From: Sipunculus nudus
Taxonomy: Eukaryota; Annelida; Sipuncula; Golfingiida; Sipunculidae
Direction: 5' to 3'
NCBI GenBank assembly: GCA_026874595.1
Contig: CM049311.1
Location: 34,121,676-34,185,675 of the forward strand
DNA: 64,000 nt
Positions 22,926 to 35,339 of this stretch are shown one piece after another; position 1 is the stretch's first letter; each line of letters starts with the position of its first letter. A model generated the notes under the pieces. The model saw only the letters and a program-made list of their open reading frames with translations, was not told the DNA's origin and did no database searches. The translations under genes were made by a program, and so were the position numbers.

Positions 22926-23039
22926 ACGACAGACTACGACGGCAGATGTGGCAATGAAAACAAAAACAACATGTCTCCCCTGAAGGGGGTGGGGGGCAGA
23001 CAAAATAAGCGACACGCTTAAAAAGAACACGGATGATGA

Positions 23040-25287
23040 TTTTGAAATTAAACAACCTCAAAATTGCACCATTACAGCCTAAACTTTCGAAATTTTTCTA
23101 CACTTTTAGAGGTGGTTGCCCGCTCCAATCCATCTGCCTTATCTGTCAATAGTTGCAAAACGCTATTTGCAAAACTCTGGTATGTCTAAATTGCCATCAG
23201 ATGACCTCGTTGTATTGGTTTGCATTATTTTAGATTATTAATCTACATTTACTAAAGATAACCAATGAAAATTAGGACAGAAACCCCCATTCAGAAATAG
23301 GACCGTTCCAACACCCCTGTCCACCTGTTTTTTCTCGAGATTTTTAATTTTTTTTTTTCGCAAGTTAAAGAACGTCAAACCTTTTCCCCCTAGGGCAGAA
23401 AGAGGACAATGCGTTACTAAATAATATGGAAACAAAAGCCTACCTTGTCATTTTTCTTGTAAACAATTCAAAACCATTTTATGGGTAATTAGTCTATTCT
23501 GTAGCGACATCTTGCTCCCAATCTTTAAAATGTACATGACATGGAACAGTGATGACGGCATAATAGACGTGATGCACAAAAGTGGCACCCACATTCAAGG
23601 GACTAATAATAAAGAGTCTTGTATTCTCCTCGTGCACCCGCTTCACTATTACGTCACATTAGTTTCTAAACATATCGAAGGAAGATATATAAATAATGAT
23701 CACTTATTTGGGACGCCATGAACCACGGACATAATCGCGAAAAATCACCCCCCCCCCCCCCCCGCCCCCCCAACTGATATCACAGTGAAAGGCACGTGAA
23801 AGTTCCATGGGGACATCATATCTACCTGACCTAATTGTAGGATAGTTGTAAACCGGCTACGAAATCCCGGGTCTGAAATGTTCTGCTTTGTCCTACACAG
23901 CTTGTTGTTGTTTTCCCAAGCACATACTAACCAAGTTTGAAAATGATGAAAATGGCAAAGTTTATGGTAAATACCAATAATCTTTTCTTACACCCGGTTC
24001 CGTTTTAAGCATACAAGTTTCAAAGTCACGACAAATATGTTAGATACCTGGTTTTTTAGCGGAGTTAAATAAAATAAGACACCTTTGACAGGTATGTTTA
24101 ATTCTCACTACAAGTCGAGAATGATCTTTTAACATGTGGGCTCCCGCCAAAATAATGTAAATACATTCAACAGGGACATCTGACGACATACCTGACTAAC
24201 CAGAGTTTTGCAAAGAGCATTTTCCAGATAACGACATTTCAACTTCTCCACATATGCTATCAACCATCGTAATTCATCAACATTCGCTGAAAACGTTTTA
24301 AGTAAATATGCTAACAGCAATCCAAACAACTAACCAACTAAGGTTAAAACAAAAGCCTCGTCGGTCGAAAGAGGTATAGTCATGGCATACTGTAAAGAAT
24401 GTTGCTTATCTCAAAAAGTCAGCCGCGGAACGGACAATAACCAAACCTTGAATATTACTTTTAAAAAGAAACTTGTATGTCCTGCTGCAAGAAAATGAAG
24501 CACCCAAAAACAATTCAAAATGGTCGGCGTTGCAGAAATCCGCTGGGTGCGGTGTTACTCTATGGGGTATTGCATACGGACCCTTTGATCATGTGTTCGC
24601 GTCAGTCTTCAGAGTGATGTATAGGTTCCGTCCAGATTTTCAATATGAACAGCGACAGCTTTTTCTACTTCACCAACTCTAATACCTATAAAGCCCAGCT
24701 GAAGTAAACACGGAATTGTGCATACGCGTTAAGTTGATATCACGCTCTTCTCCCGTTTGTCAGGTCGTAACATCCATTAGCATACGATAGATTTTCTGTA
24801 TGTTTGCAGCTCAGCATTAATAACATACCTGAAATGGTAAAGCATCTAAAGTATATATCTTATTCGTCTTGTCATCAATCTCAATAACTAGGCGATGGAG
24901 TAAAGTAAGTTGTAAATGTTAAAAGGATTATTTTTATTTTTGTCTGGCTGCATGTGGCAGAAATGATATACGAGTATTTATCCTAATAACATGGTGGTTC
25001 TGATCCATTCTCGCTGGTGATACTAGATGGTAGATGGAATACTGACCGGAACTTATGTTTTATCTATATGATAAATATATGATATAAGATAAATCAGGAC
25101 CGTCAAACATTCAGACGCAAAAATAAATCCAGACTGCAAAATAATGTGAGAATACAAAATAATACGTTTAAGTAAACAAGTTGGACTTTCATCAGGATTG
25201 TATATAATCGCAGCTGACTATGGAAACAAGACTCATTGTATTAAAGTTGCAACTATTTTTAATAACAAAAATAAAGGTACCCACAGA

Positions 25288-25290
<3 letters not shown>
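23040..25290. other. Noncoding stretch
   Basis: No gene recognised. A C-rich homopolymer lies at about 23748-23770 with one G interruption. Confidence 0.5.

Positions 25291-25292
<2 letters not shown>

Positions 25293-25354
<62 letters not shown>
25293..25354. repeat. (AT)n microsatellite
   Basis: About 62 bp of AT dinucleotides. Confidence 0.95.
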
Positions 25355-25356
<2 letters not shown>

Positions 25357-25359
25357 ATT

Positions 25360-28300
25360 GACAGACAAATTATGTTGTAATCATTAAATGAATACATAAA
25401 TAACGTGATTATTTCTCAAAGATTCTTTTTTCTTTCTCGAATGAACCTATGCCGGGGATCCAACTAAACACGTTGCAGAACATTTAGATAAAGTAGGGTT
25501 GTTTGAAGGATAACCAGTTGTTGTTCTCATTGTCCCCCACGGGAAGCCTCTGTATTACCCTTTATTTTTCATGTAAAATTAATAGCAATTTAAATCCTCC
25601 AGATTTCTCATTCCTTTTTGTTAAAAGCAACATATGGATGAAATATTATAAGGAACTGAAGTTTATTTCATTCAAGTTAAGTACACATTTAATTATTCAT
25701 TCATTCTAATATAATTAATACATTAAGATGCGCAGATAACGTTTCGTCCTCGATCAAACTATGTATACTCTAAATAGGAGTGTATTTTTTTCTCAGTGTA
25801 TATAGTGCATTTAGCCGTCGCAACACGAATCCGTAAGCAATGATAATTGGCTGAAAAGCCTACTTCAGTCGTGATACAAGCAATATCGAGGAATGCATCG
25901 CAGTGGTTTTGCATCATGTTGCATTGTGGTAAACAGCCCATAAACTTAACATTATGGTACGAATGATGAATCAACACAGGAGAATTCATTTAAACTCACA
26001 ACCTAAACTGAAATCCCGTCTCTATGGTAACGAGTCATTTCCTGTATCGCGTACAAGTTGGCTGCGTCTAGTAACCCGTGCGAGCCATGCCTGTATTCAT
26101 ATGTTCAGAAATTCAACAAACATGCGGAGGGGTTTACCAATATGCTGAGTCAAACCGGAATTTTTCTCGCTCGTATTAGGTGTTGTTAAAAAGTACCCTA
26201 AAAATGCAAAAGATTAGTCTGGTATATGTTAGTTGACAGTGTTTCTGTAGGGTATGAGGCGTTGTTAAAAATGACGGAAATATCTGCATCCCCATAGAGC
26301 CTTATAATGTGTTTCTTAGACCTAGCTGTAAAGGCACTCTGGCAGCCAGTAATCTGGTTGTAATGTCAGAGGGCCAATATGGCGCTCATAGTCCACTATG
26401 CACCTAGTTTACGTAATTGAAATAAATTTTGTAAAAAAAAAATGTAAATGAATAATGGTTCACTTAAATTTATATTCGATTGAATTTGTTACATGTTCTT
26501 GTAATCCGTAAATAAATTATGTATCATTATGAATATGAAAGAGCACCTATTATCTGAAGAAAAAAATACGTCAAATCTCTCATAAACATAATTATACATG
26601 AAGAGCAGACACAGAGTTAAAACTGAAACTGAAACAAAAACTGCCAATAGCACGGTTTTTTTATATCTGCTTTATAATCTGCTTATAAATGGGTCTCCAG
26701 GAATAATATTACGACACCCATAACTGAAATGTCGTGATAACAATATGTAAAAGAAAGTGGAATGGCAGGAATCGCCCTAGATAAGGAATGTGGCAGGAGT
26801 GACCTGCATATGAACCTCAACATTATCTATATAACGAATTATAAATTAACCAATAAACATCCACGGGTAGACCATGTGGCTTTAGATAAAGCTAGGACAT
26901 TATGTCGAGGTTAATCTAATGTATTAGTATTTTCTTATTTTATATCAGCAATTTTACATAATAAGCCCCTGCTGATAACGATCTGTGGATTTTTCCGCTT
27001 CTGCGACTTTTTAAACGCGACCTCAACCTCACTTTACAATGATAACTGTACGCTTTAATGAAAGCGTATACCCCACCACTGAGTAGTCTTCATCGTGACG
27101 GGTTTTTCAGAGGCTGCTGGGCAACTGAATCATTATGCATGAAGGAATTCTACAGAGAAAGCACCGCAGCTGAGACGGACAATAAACGAGGCTAAAATAA
27201 CAACTAGTATTCTAATTTTACAGCCCCGTGTCTGGCACGACGTGTCAATCAGTACAACCATAAAACCCGATTCTCTCATTACCCTGTCACCTGGACACGC
27301 GCTAAGCCACACAAACGCCTTTATTTATCTAATTTTCTTTGAAATATCATTTCAATCTGTACGTTTCCAGGTTGATTAATATAACAATAGAGCCATATTT
27401 TCAGGTTGTATGGCTCCCTGGGGCTTTAACGTGTAAAGGTCTCGTCTGTAAATTACAGATAAATAGCTTTGATATTATACTATCTCATCTGCCTCAGAAG
27501 TAACCCTGATTTGCTACCGAAGGTTTTAAATCCATTAACATGATACGGGCATTGTTTCCCCTTAATGAAATGTTTCTTTATCCAGATTTGAGTAAATTAT
27601 ATACTGATTAATTGTATGAATGGGCGGAGAAAGACTACAGCAGATCTGATATATGTATAATTACTACAATAGACAGTTCATAATAAAACTAAAGAACCAA
27701 TTACAATAAAGCTTTTGTGCGGCGGGCTGATAAATAAACTTGGATTTAATTAGTATAGTTCTTCTTTTTTGTGATTTACAAGACAAACTAGACACTGGTA
27801 TTGTTTCCTGGATAATGTAGTTATTAAATGTATTAATGCATAAAAAAACTACAATATCCAAACATGACACCTAAGCATGGATGTAAGATAATATCGCCTT
27901 TGAAGAACTTGAGGTCTTTCGATATGATATAAGCTAATGGAACTACGACATGCCATTAATAAATTAATTCTTACATATTTATTCTTTCTTCTTTCATCTT
28001 CAATTTGATCTTATTATTATAATTGTGCTGAGTTGTGGATAATATAGTGAAACTTGGTGTATTGTTGTATCTCAAAAAGAGAAAAAATGTGAAAGTTATC
28101 ATGAAAAAGATGAAATGATCACCTGGCAGTTTTGTAAAAAAAAAAGGAAACCCTTAAATGAATATGTCGTAGTTAAAGGGACTGGGGTTGACATTCTAAT
28201 GGAGTTCCACTTCTTTTGATTAATATACCACTTTCTCCATCACTACAAAGCTCTTTTGCCAGTGACAATTGATACAGAAGAACCTAAACAAACTACTTAA

Positions 28301-29880
28301 ACAATCAGTCTTTTCATACTGTTCCCTATTCCATTACGGGTTCCCTTCAGATCTCGCGTGTGTTAACCAGTAATGGATGAGGAGAAGCACCTTTTCTCTT
28401 ACAAAGTGTTTAAGGGTTTCCCACTGTTGCGTATGTCTTCTTTTTTCAAGAATACATAGCGGCCAGAATAAACCCAGCATCATTGTCCTCATGTCCTACA
28501 CTGAAACCATGATGTAGACCAACGTTTCTAAGATTAACACTTTACCCCCAGTCACAAGTCGACTTTATTTTATGTATGGTTTTACAAACTGCCAAGAGCA
28601 ATCCTGTATGGTAGACTGTTTCTGGTGTTATTATAAACTACACTTATTTCAGTCTAAGGGTGTGTTTGTTTTCCGTAAATTACTTTGGACAATCTAAGAG
28701 CCAGAAACTTTCGTCTCAATTAGCTACTACTGTGTGAATATTTTCTTGTATATTGTTTATATTTATAAAACCGTTAAATTGGTCGAATTGTACATTAACC
28801 TATATCATTCAAAATCTCAATTGTTCCCATTAATATGTATATCCATATCATATGTATGCCTGTGAGTTTAAATCTAACAATATTATTAAGGTTAGATATA
28901 TTTTACCTGGGATGACACATGGTGAATCACATACTTCCGTCAGTGAAAAGAAATCAAACTGGATCCGCAATATTTTCCCGGATCGACAGCAAAATCCTTA
29001 ATTCCAATTATAGAAATTCCGATACAAAATATTGATTTTTCTCTTCTCTTCACGTAATAAACGAAACAATGTACCTAGTTGCTATAAAATAACACTAAAT
29101 TAAAGTTTTACTTCAGTCTAACCGACAACCTCTCCATTGTCTTTCTTTTAAACTATTTTTTGGTGTCGGTAATTAAAACTAAAAAAAGCAGGGCATTTTA
29201 AATAATTTAATCCTTATATACGTAGATTGATTTACATGAAGAAAAGGACACTAATTAAAAAGTCCATTATTTGTTCCAGGTAAATTTATGTGTATAACTA
29301 GTCTCATATGTGATAAAAACAAAGCATTATAACAAAGGTTTAGGATAAAGCTGCTTACCATTTTGTGTTTAATATTTTTCTACCAGAAAGCTAATGTAAA
29401 CACTGTGTTAATATCACTGCTTTTCTTAATGTATCTCCAAAGATTACCCTTCTGGCAGAATTTTTTTATTTCTGAGTTAAAACTTTGTTTGCATCTCTGT
29501 TCGCATGTTGTTTTCTCTTATTAGGTCAGGAAGAAATAGGCCGGTTGTCTGAAATATATTTCGGCAACCAGTCTCATACACTGCTAAGCCGTATTATTAA
29601 CATTTCATGGGACGCCTGACGTGATATCTCGCTGTTGAAGTAAGGTGCGCTCTGGGGCTTATCCATAGCAGCAGATTTACTCTTGATGGTTTTCGGGATG
29701 TGACATAACGTATTCAGCCGGGCGTCTCGTTCTGGGCACTGTGAGCTATTGCAGCTCTGACGTGTTTGTTAAAGGCAGTGCGATAACTGCAACAGGCATG
29801 TCCGAGCTTGATATGAGACAATATCACTTTCAGCCAACGGAACACTGAAATTGCCTCATAGGTCCAATAGACCTTCCAGG
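25360..29880. other. Long noncoding stretch without recognisable elements
   Basis: Open frames are short and domain-free, and no repeat with clear ends is seen. Candidate intron or intergenic spacer. Near 29541 a CCGGTTG...CAACC hairpin encloses GAAATATATTTC. Confidence 0.5.
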
Positions 29881-30070
29881 AATATGACACGCCCGCGCAA
29901 ACGAAGAACCGTATAGGGTGCTATTTCAAATTTAACGACCCGTTATCGGCCGATTGCAACATATTTAAAGCACCTCATCGAAAAAGTCACGCGCTCTGGA
30001 ACGCATATAATCCGGAAACGCCCGAAAGGAAACGCTGGCCGGTGATCAAGTCGGAGATTTTACGTACAAG
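29880..30070 (+). promoter_or_regulatory. Possible promoter and first exon
   Basis: A CpG-bearing segment contains CATATAATCC near 30004. About 65 bp later comes a consensus-like splice donor (ACAA|GTAAGT at about 30070). A TATA-like box, short GC-richer stretch and strong donor would fit a first noncoding exon on the plus strand. No coding frame supports it, so the call is weak. Confidence 0.22.
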
Positions 30071-30079
30071 TAAGTGGCT

Positions 30080-30680
30080 TCTTTTTTGTCGGTTCCTCGT
30101 TTCTTAGCATTAACTGTCAAAACGCCGATTATTTACAGGGGGTTTTGCCCCTGGCTTTTAAGTTATCATTGTTATTTTTTAAGTTTTCCTTGAAACACTG
30201 GCATCTTCTGCTCTCGGAAGGACAGGTAATTCTTGAGTCAGCGAAGATTGCATATTTTCTTTCTTGCCAATGATACAGTTATGGGAATGCGCGTTATTCT
30301 TTTAGTGTGCAATAACCTGAGAATCTTGTTACCAATTTCTGGATATTCTCAAGATGAAAAGCTCCCATTGTACAGTGAGATAGCAACGTCCATTGGTGGA
30401 AGCCAGGCCCTCTGAGGTAATATTTCTTAAACGAATTAAAGAATGTCTATTGTGCCTTTGTCAGACCCATCATGAACGGATTGATTGGAACGCCAGTACT
30501 TGGGTCCCAAAATTATGGGTAATACTGAAACATGGAATATGATACTAATTCTAATTTTTAAACATTGACTTTTCTTAAGAAAAACAAATCATATTTTGTC
30601 GAACCTTTCATGCACCTAATATAGTAGAATCTTAATAAAAAGGAATGTTGAATGAACCGCCTCCACATGTGGTAAGCTGG
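30080..30680. other. Noncoding stretch
   Basis: Nothing supported beyond the possible donor at its left edge. Confidence 0.45.
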
Positions 30681-30684
30681 TTCT

Positions 30685-30765
30685 ACTGCTAACTTAGCCG
30701 AGCTGTTGGACCTTGGAGCTGTGGGTCACGGGTTCGACCGCCATCAGATTCTCACAGACACAAAT
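30685..30765 (+). repeat. tRNA-like SINE fragment
   Basis: Contains a B-box (GGTTCGACC, about 30731-30739) preceded by an A-box-like TTAGCCGAGCTGTTGGA at the spacing of a tRNA-derived RNA polymerase III promoter. It does not fold into a proper tRNA at the acceptor ends, so a SINE head is more likely than a tRNA gene. Confidence 0.5.
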
Positions 30766-30769
30766 AATA

Positions 30770-31335
30770 AATTATCTACGACATTATCTGAAAGTTTATA
30801 CAGATTAATGAATTTTAGCTTATCCCGTGCCGCGTAGATCGGAATCCTAATTCAAACACTAATGGTTTAAGAAAAATATTGCATTTTATCATACTTTTGT
30901 TTTTTATTCCCTACAACAACAAAAAATGATGACATTGAAAACTAGAAATCTGCATTCTATGGAATGTAATAGCCTTCGCAAAGTTTGGGGTCCCTGCTCT
31001 GTGATGCTGATAAAAACGTGCTTGCCTTCACTTATTCGGCCCATATTTCCAATTTCATTCGTGCATAAGTGACTCAACATTTGAGAATATTCGTTGATGA
31101 CGTTCCTGCATCTGGATCATGTGCCTGATCCACACCAAAATCTAATCGATTCTTCATTTGCGAATTTCCGAAATATTCTGAAAATTCATGATATTCCGTT
31201 CATGATTGCGTGAGTTATGCTGTGAACAAACACACACACACACAAGAACGATGATGAACGTATACCCTCCTGGCGGAGGCAATATGAAAAAGCCTCAGAA
31301 AAACAAAGAGACTGCTTGGCAGGCAGGGAAGTCCT
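30770..31335. other. Noncoding stretch with (CA)n
   Basis: Only a short CA-dinucleotide run near 31230-31243 stands out. Confidence 0.5.
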
Positions 31336-31337
31336 TG

Positions 31338-31380
31338 GGTATATAAAAATGCCGCTGAGGGAGAAGAATTCACAGTCAGG
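31338..31380 (+). promoter_or_regulatory. Possible TATA promoter
   Basis: GGGTATATAAAAATGCC at about 31338 is a close TATA-box match. AGTCAG, an initiator-like word, lies about 35 bp downstream (near 31376). No open frame follows clearly, so this could be a promoter of an unseen spliced gene or a chance match. Confidence 0.25.
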
Positions 31381-31389
31381 CGGCGTCAT

Positions 31390-32585
31390 CTTTAGGTCCA
31401 GCAGATTTTATTAACAATAGAGAGCCGTTGACTGGTTTCAGATGCCAACTTCCTGGCGTTTATTTTACCGTCCATCACAACAGTGAAGTCGTTCCGTGTC
31501 TCTAAGCTATCTTTTATTCGTCTGCCTGGACTTTGTAAGAAGTGGGGTGTCTGGACTTTGAGTTTATTTTGATTAATGGCCGCTTATAACACCTGTGAGC
31601 TGTCATACATTACTTAGATTTATGAAGCTCTTTATGAAAGGACAACCCAACGGTGATCCAGGTGTCCCGGAACGTCACGGTAATGTTCTTATTAAGATTC
31701 ATTTTTAATTCGCCACCGGGAGAACCCAGTAAATTGAATCCTCTTACATCCCTGAAAGGCCAATCACTCTTGAGTTACCAAGAAAGAATAAGACTGATGG
31801 ATTGTTCAGGGTGAGCCGGGTCTCCAACGAGAAGGCGACGGCAACGCTTATCAAAAGCGCAGGATCTGGATAATCTATTTTAATTCTGAATGAATGCAGC
31901 TTATAAATTCCATTTCAAACTATTCAGTATTATTAAAAACACAAGTAAGAAGCTGGATAAAAGGTTTCGATTGCGCATGGTGAATAATATACATTTTCTT
32001 TCCTATTTGGAAATTAAGTTAGCAATACAAAATCAATGTAAGCGTAAAGAAATGAGTGGCAAACGGTACACTCAAGCTTATGACAATATGAAAAATGATG
32101 CAAATGTCATTCTTGTAAATTCTGTGAACATGTTTGGCAGCCGAAACGTGCGATAAAATGAGAGTTCTGTATTGGTTACCCAGCAGTCGTGCTTGGTTCT
32201 CTAAGCGTGAGGAACGCTGTAGCCTGACACTTCAGCAAACATGATTGATTATGACAGAGCTCACGTTAGACATAAAAGAGCGTAGGTGAACGCCAGGTTT
32301 TCTTCTTTAGGCCACTAAAAACATCCAGTATTGTTGGGAATTAGGCACGGTAATTAGGCAAAGTGATGCTCTCGCCTCGGACATTTGTCAGATGTCGTTC
32401 CAAGTATGAATGTGGGAAACCCGGAGGGTTATCACCTGCTGAAGATGCGGGATGCGGATAGCATCAGTAAGGTTAGTAGAGTGGATGAGTATCTTACTAG
32501 CTTCGTGGTGGCACGTGCCGATTATTTCTGATAAAACTGAAATATCTAAATAAATGTTTGATATTTTTTATATAATTTGTGGAGG
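31390..32585. other. Noncoding stretch
   Basis: No gene supported. An 88-codon frame at 31890-32156 lacks recognisable features. Confidence 0.45.
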
Positions 32586-32589
32586 TAAC

Positions 32590-32735
32590 TGCTTCCTTTG
32601 CCTTGGCAAAACACCCGGCTCTCTCCGCTGGCGACCCCGGGTTCGATCCCCGGAGTTGTTATAAGAGTGGATTGTAGTGGCCCATCTAAGGTCTGTGGTT
32701 TTCTCAGGGTCTTCTGGTTTCCTCCACTTATACAG
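32590..32735 (+). repeat. tRNA-derived SINE
   Basis: A strong B-box lies within GGCGACCCCGGGTTCGATCCCCGG (about 32630-32653), preceded by a degenerate A-box. The body then reads GGTCTGTGGTTTTCTCAGGGTCTTCTGGTTTCCTCCACTTA, a layout common in metazoan tRNA-SINEs. Short open frames on both strands across it are artefacts of its GC-richer sequence. Confidence 0.65.
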
Positions 32736-32739
32736 ACAA

Positions 32740-33325
32740 CCAAACGCCATCATCCGAGCCATGGAGAATTTTTTTGTATTATTTATCATAACCAGTTGTA
32801 CAATCCATGTAAAATAAATAAAGTGTATATAAATGCAGACTTAAAGGGACAATATTATGCCTATTCTTTCACACTATCAGTTCAGTTAAGCTTTATACAA
32901 AAGTTTCCCAGCAAAAACAGCCCAGTGCACAGTCTAAGTACCTCGCAGACGGCTGTTAAACATCTTGTTATGACTCTGCATGTTTATTAACACAGTCCAC
33001 GTGTGTCTGTTTACCATAACAAGGCCGTGTGACCGGAGGCCAGATTGCGAGCGGCAACAAGCGAAGCTTCAGTCAGCAGGAACATGTACTACATTTTTGT
33101 GAGCCAAGTCAGTCAGAGCATCTCCTAATTTGCCGAGCGATACACGCGCTGTTTATGTTGACACTGGTTATCGCACCCGTTGCACTGTTTTTTACACTTG
33201 TTTATTGTAGTAAGCAAACGTTTGCAAGCAAATTTTTTGCAAGTACAATTTTATTTTGAAGGGAAGAAGCTAATTACTATGTACACATCTGCAGAATTCT
33301 ATCCCGGTTCCGGACTAAGTCACAT
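32740..33325. other. Noncoding stretch
   Basis: No gene supported. Confidence 0.45.
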
Positions 33326-33329
33326 GGAT

Positions 33330-33567
33330 GAAACATATGATTATCCAGGCTATGTTTACCGCACCTGTGGTCCTGGGTTTATCTTCATGGCAGCGAGGAA
33401 TCCCCGAAAGGCGCATTCGTTTTAGGGGTACAACAGTCTTTCGATTAATCCTGCAGAGCGCTAACCCTGGATGGGGGTCAGTTATGAAAAATCTCCTCGG
33501 ATGAGTTTCGATCTTACGACCTCCTGGCTTTGAGCCCTGTGTTCTATCTCTAGACCGCAGACCAGAA
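33330..33567 (-). repeat. tRNA-derived SINE, copy 1 of a family
   Basis: On the minus strand this starts with a tRNA-like head (A-box in GGTCTAGAGATAGAACA, B-box in GTCGTAAGATCGAAAC). It runs into a body containing CCAGGGTTAGCGCTCTGCAGG. The same order is seen at 36715-36963: TCTAG(A/G)(G)...TAGA, GGAGGTCGT(A/G)AG, then GCGCTCTGCAGG. The two copies establish a family in this genome. Confidence 0.7.
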
Positions 33568-33569
33568 GG

Positions 33570-34458
33570 TTTATTTTATCTACTTCTTCCAGGTTTTGAT
33601 TAAATATATGGTATAATGGGTAAATGTCACTGATGTCTTTGATCTTTCAAATTAATGAGTTTTAACTGTGACATGTCTCCTGGTGCTAGGACCCATAGTT
33701 TAAGCACATTCATTAAATAAATGATTCAATGAAGATATTGATTAAATCAATTGTATATTGTTACTGAGAGAAATCGAAGCAATTTATTGTACACCTTATT
33801 ATACTAAATCTTTTAAAACTCCCTTTCGTTTGTAGAGTACGACGTTCCGAAAGCTAGGTCAACTCATTAGCGTCCGAGGCTTTTTATTCTTGTTTGGAGT
33901 AGGTAGCCATTAATTTCCTTTGTCACGATACTTGGGGCCAACGGTTCCTTTGATCTTTTTCTCCCTTAAAATATGACGTCATGGGCATTGTTTCTTGATG
34001 AAAATATCTATTCCGCACAGATATTTGCAGGAAACCAGACCATTCATATTCATACTTGGATTTATGTAATATGTGTTATGTTTAAGATATACTAATTAAT
34101 GCATGGATTGCAAAAAAAATTGTTATCCTTTAAAAATACACGCAGCTTAAGACAGTGAGGTATGGGAGTCGAGCCAACTCTTTTAAGAACTTGAACCCTG
34201 ACTTGGACTCAAAGTTCAGGACTCGATATAGATTCAAGTAGAATAAAATTCTCTGAGAACATAAAAGAACTAATGACAATGTATAACCAAAATGAAATAC
34301 TTTATTTGGAGCTGTACATCAGCATTGTATATTTGACGTTGTATATTGGTGAAGTTGTGATCGCAATAAATCAGTATTCTTCCGCAGCTGTTGGTCAGCA
34401 GCATACACTTAAAAAAAGAGCTTCTCGTGGGCAAAAATTCAGTGTTTCTGTAATAAAT
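33570..34458. other. Noncoding stretch
   Basis: No gene supported. Confidence 0.45.
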
Positions 34459-34463
34459 CTGCC

Positions 34464-34680
34464 CAGAAGCGGATCCAGGGGGAGGGTCCAGGGGGTCCGG
34501 ACCCCCCCCCCCCCTTTTTTCAATCGACGTAGCCCTTTTTAAGGGTTTCAGACCAATTTTTGCGGGCTGGACCCGCTCCCCCCCCCCCTTTTTATTCCTG
34601 ACCCGGGGGCCTATTTTTGGGTTGTCATTTGTCCTCCTGTGTTGGACCCCTCCTTTTCCTAAATCCTGAAACCGCCCCTG
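34464..34680. mobile_element. Short non-autonomous DNA transposon (hAT-like ends)
   Basis: Inverted ends CAGAAGCGGATCCAGG (left) and the complement of CAGGGGCGGTTTCAGG (right) lie 217 bp apart and are flush with a 5-bp direct repeat CTGCC (34459-34463 and 34681-34685). CAGGGGCGG ends are typical of hAT relatives, which usually make 8-bp duplications, though 5-bp duplications are known for the hAT5 group. The interior is dominated by G and C runs around GGGTCC. No coding capacity. Confidence 0.65.
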
Positions 34681-34689
34681 CTGCCTGTC

Positions 34690-34995
34690 ATATTGCATGT
34701 TTCCTGGAAATTTCGTATGCTCTCAATTTATTGGTTAATATATCATGCAGGAATTCGAGACGTAAAAGAATTATGCTGATAAATATTCGATAATGCAATA
34801 TTTTAAGATAATGCAGCTGTTTCCATGTAATTTTAATCTCAAATTCATCTGAAGCCCATGTAATAATTCTGCACTGTACAAATATGATGATAATTACTAA
34901 TTATTAAAAATAATTAAATATAATCATAATTGATATTATGCATCCCATTTCTTCGAGATCATTAAAAATGTGGCCAAAATTTACATTTATCAAGC
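34690..34995. other. AT-rich noncoding stretch
   Basis: TAATTA-rich; nothing supported. Confidence 0.5.
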
Positions 34996-34999
34996 CGAA

Positions 35000-35330
35000 T
35001 CTGTGAGATCCAGTTACAGTCCGCGCAAACTTCCCGACAACTCGGTTATTTAAGATGGACAGTGTAGTAGTGTGACTGCCGAAAGCCCGGGGCTAGTCGA
35101 GTGAATCGAACAGCAGAGCAAACGGCGAGAAAATTCCGAATGTGGCTTTGGGTCATGAAAAATGCCGTTTAAACAGCGGCTAAGACGCCCGATGATGGAT
35201 GGATACGGAACCAGCGGGGGCATGACGTCACCCGCCTCGCTTTCATGTCGGGATTTAGGGGAGACGGATTGCTCCCGTGACATTCAGTGACGGAGGAAGA
35301 TTAATCGAGATAACGTTCACAGGTCAGTGT
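35000..35330 (+). promoter_or_regulatory. CpG-rich segment with a CRE site; possible promoter
   Basis: Richer in CpG than its AT-rich surroundings. It contains a full cAMP-response palindrome TGACGTCA at about 35222-35229 and a splice-donor-like ACAG|GTCAGT near 35320. This combination could mark a promoter with a first exon on the plus strand. No coding frame or TATA box supports it. Confidence 0.25.
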
Positions 35331-35339
35331 CTTGTACGA

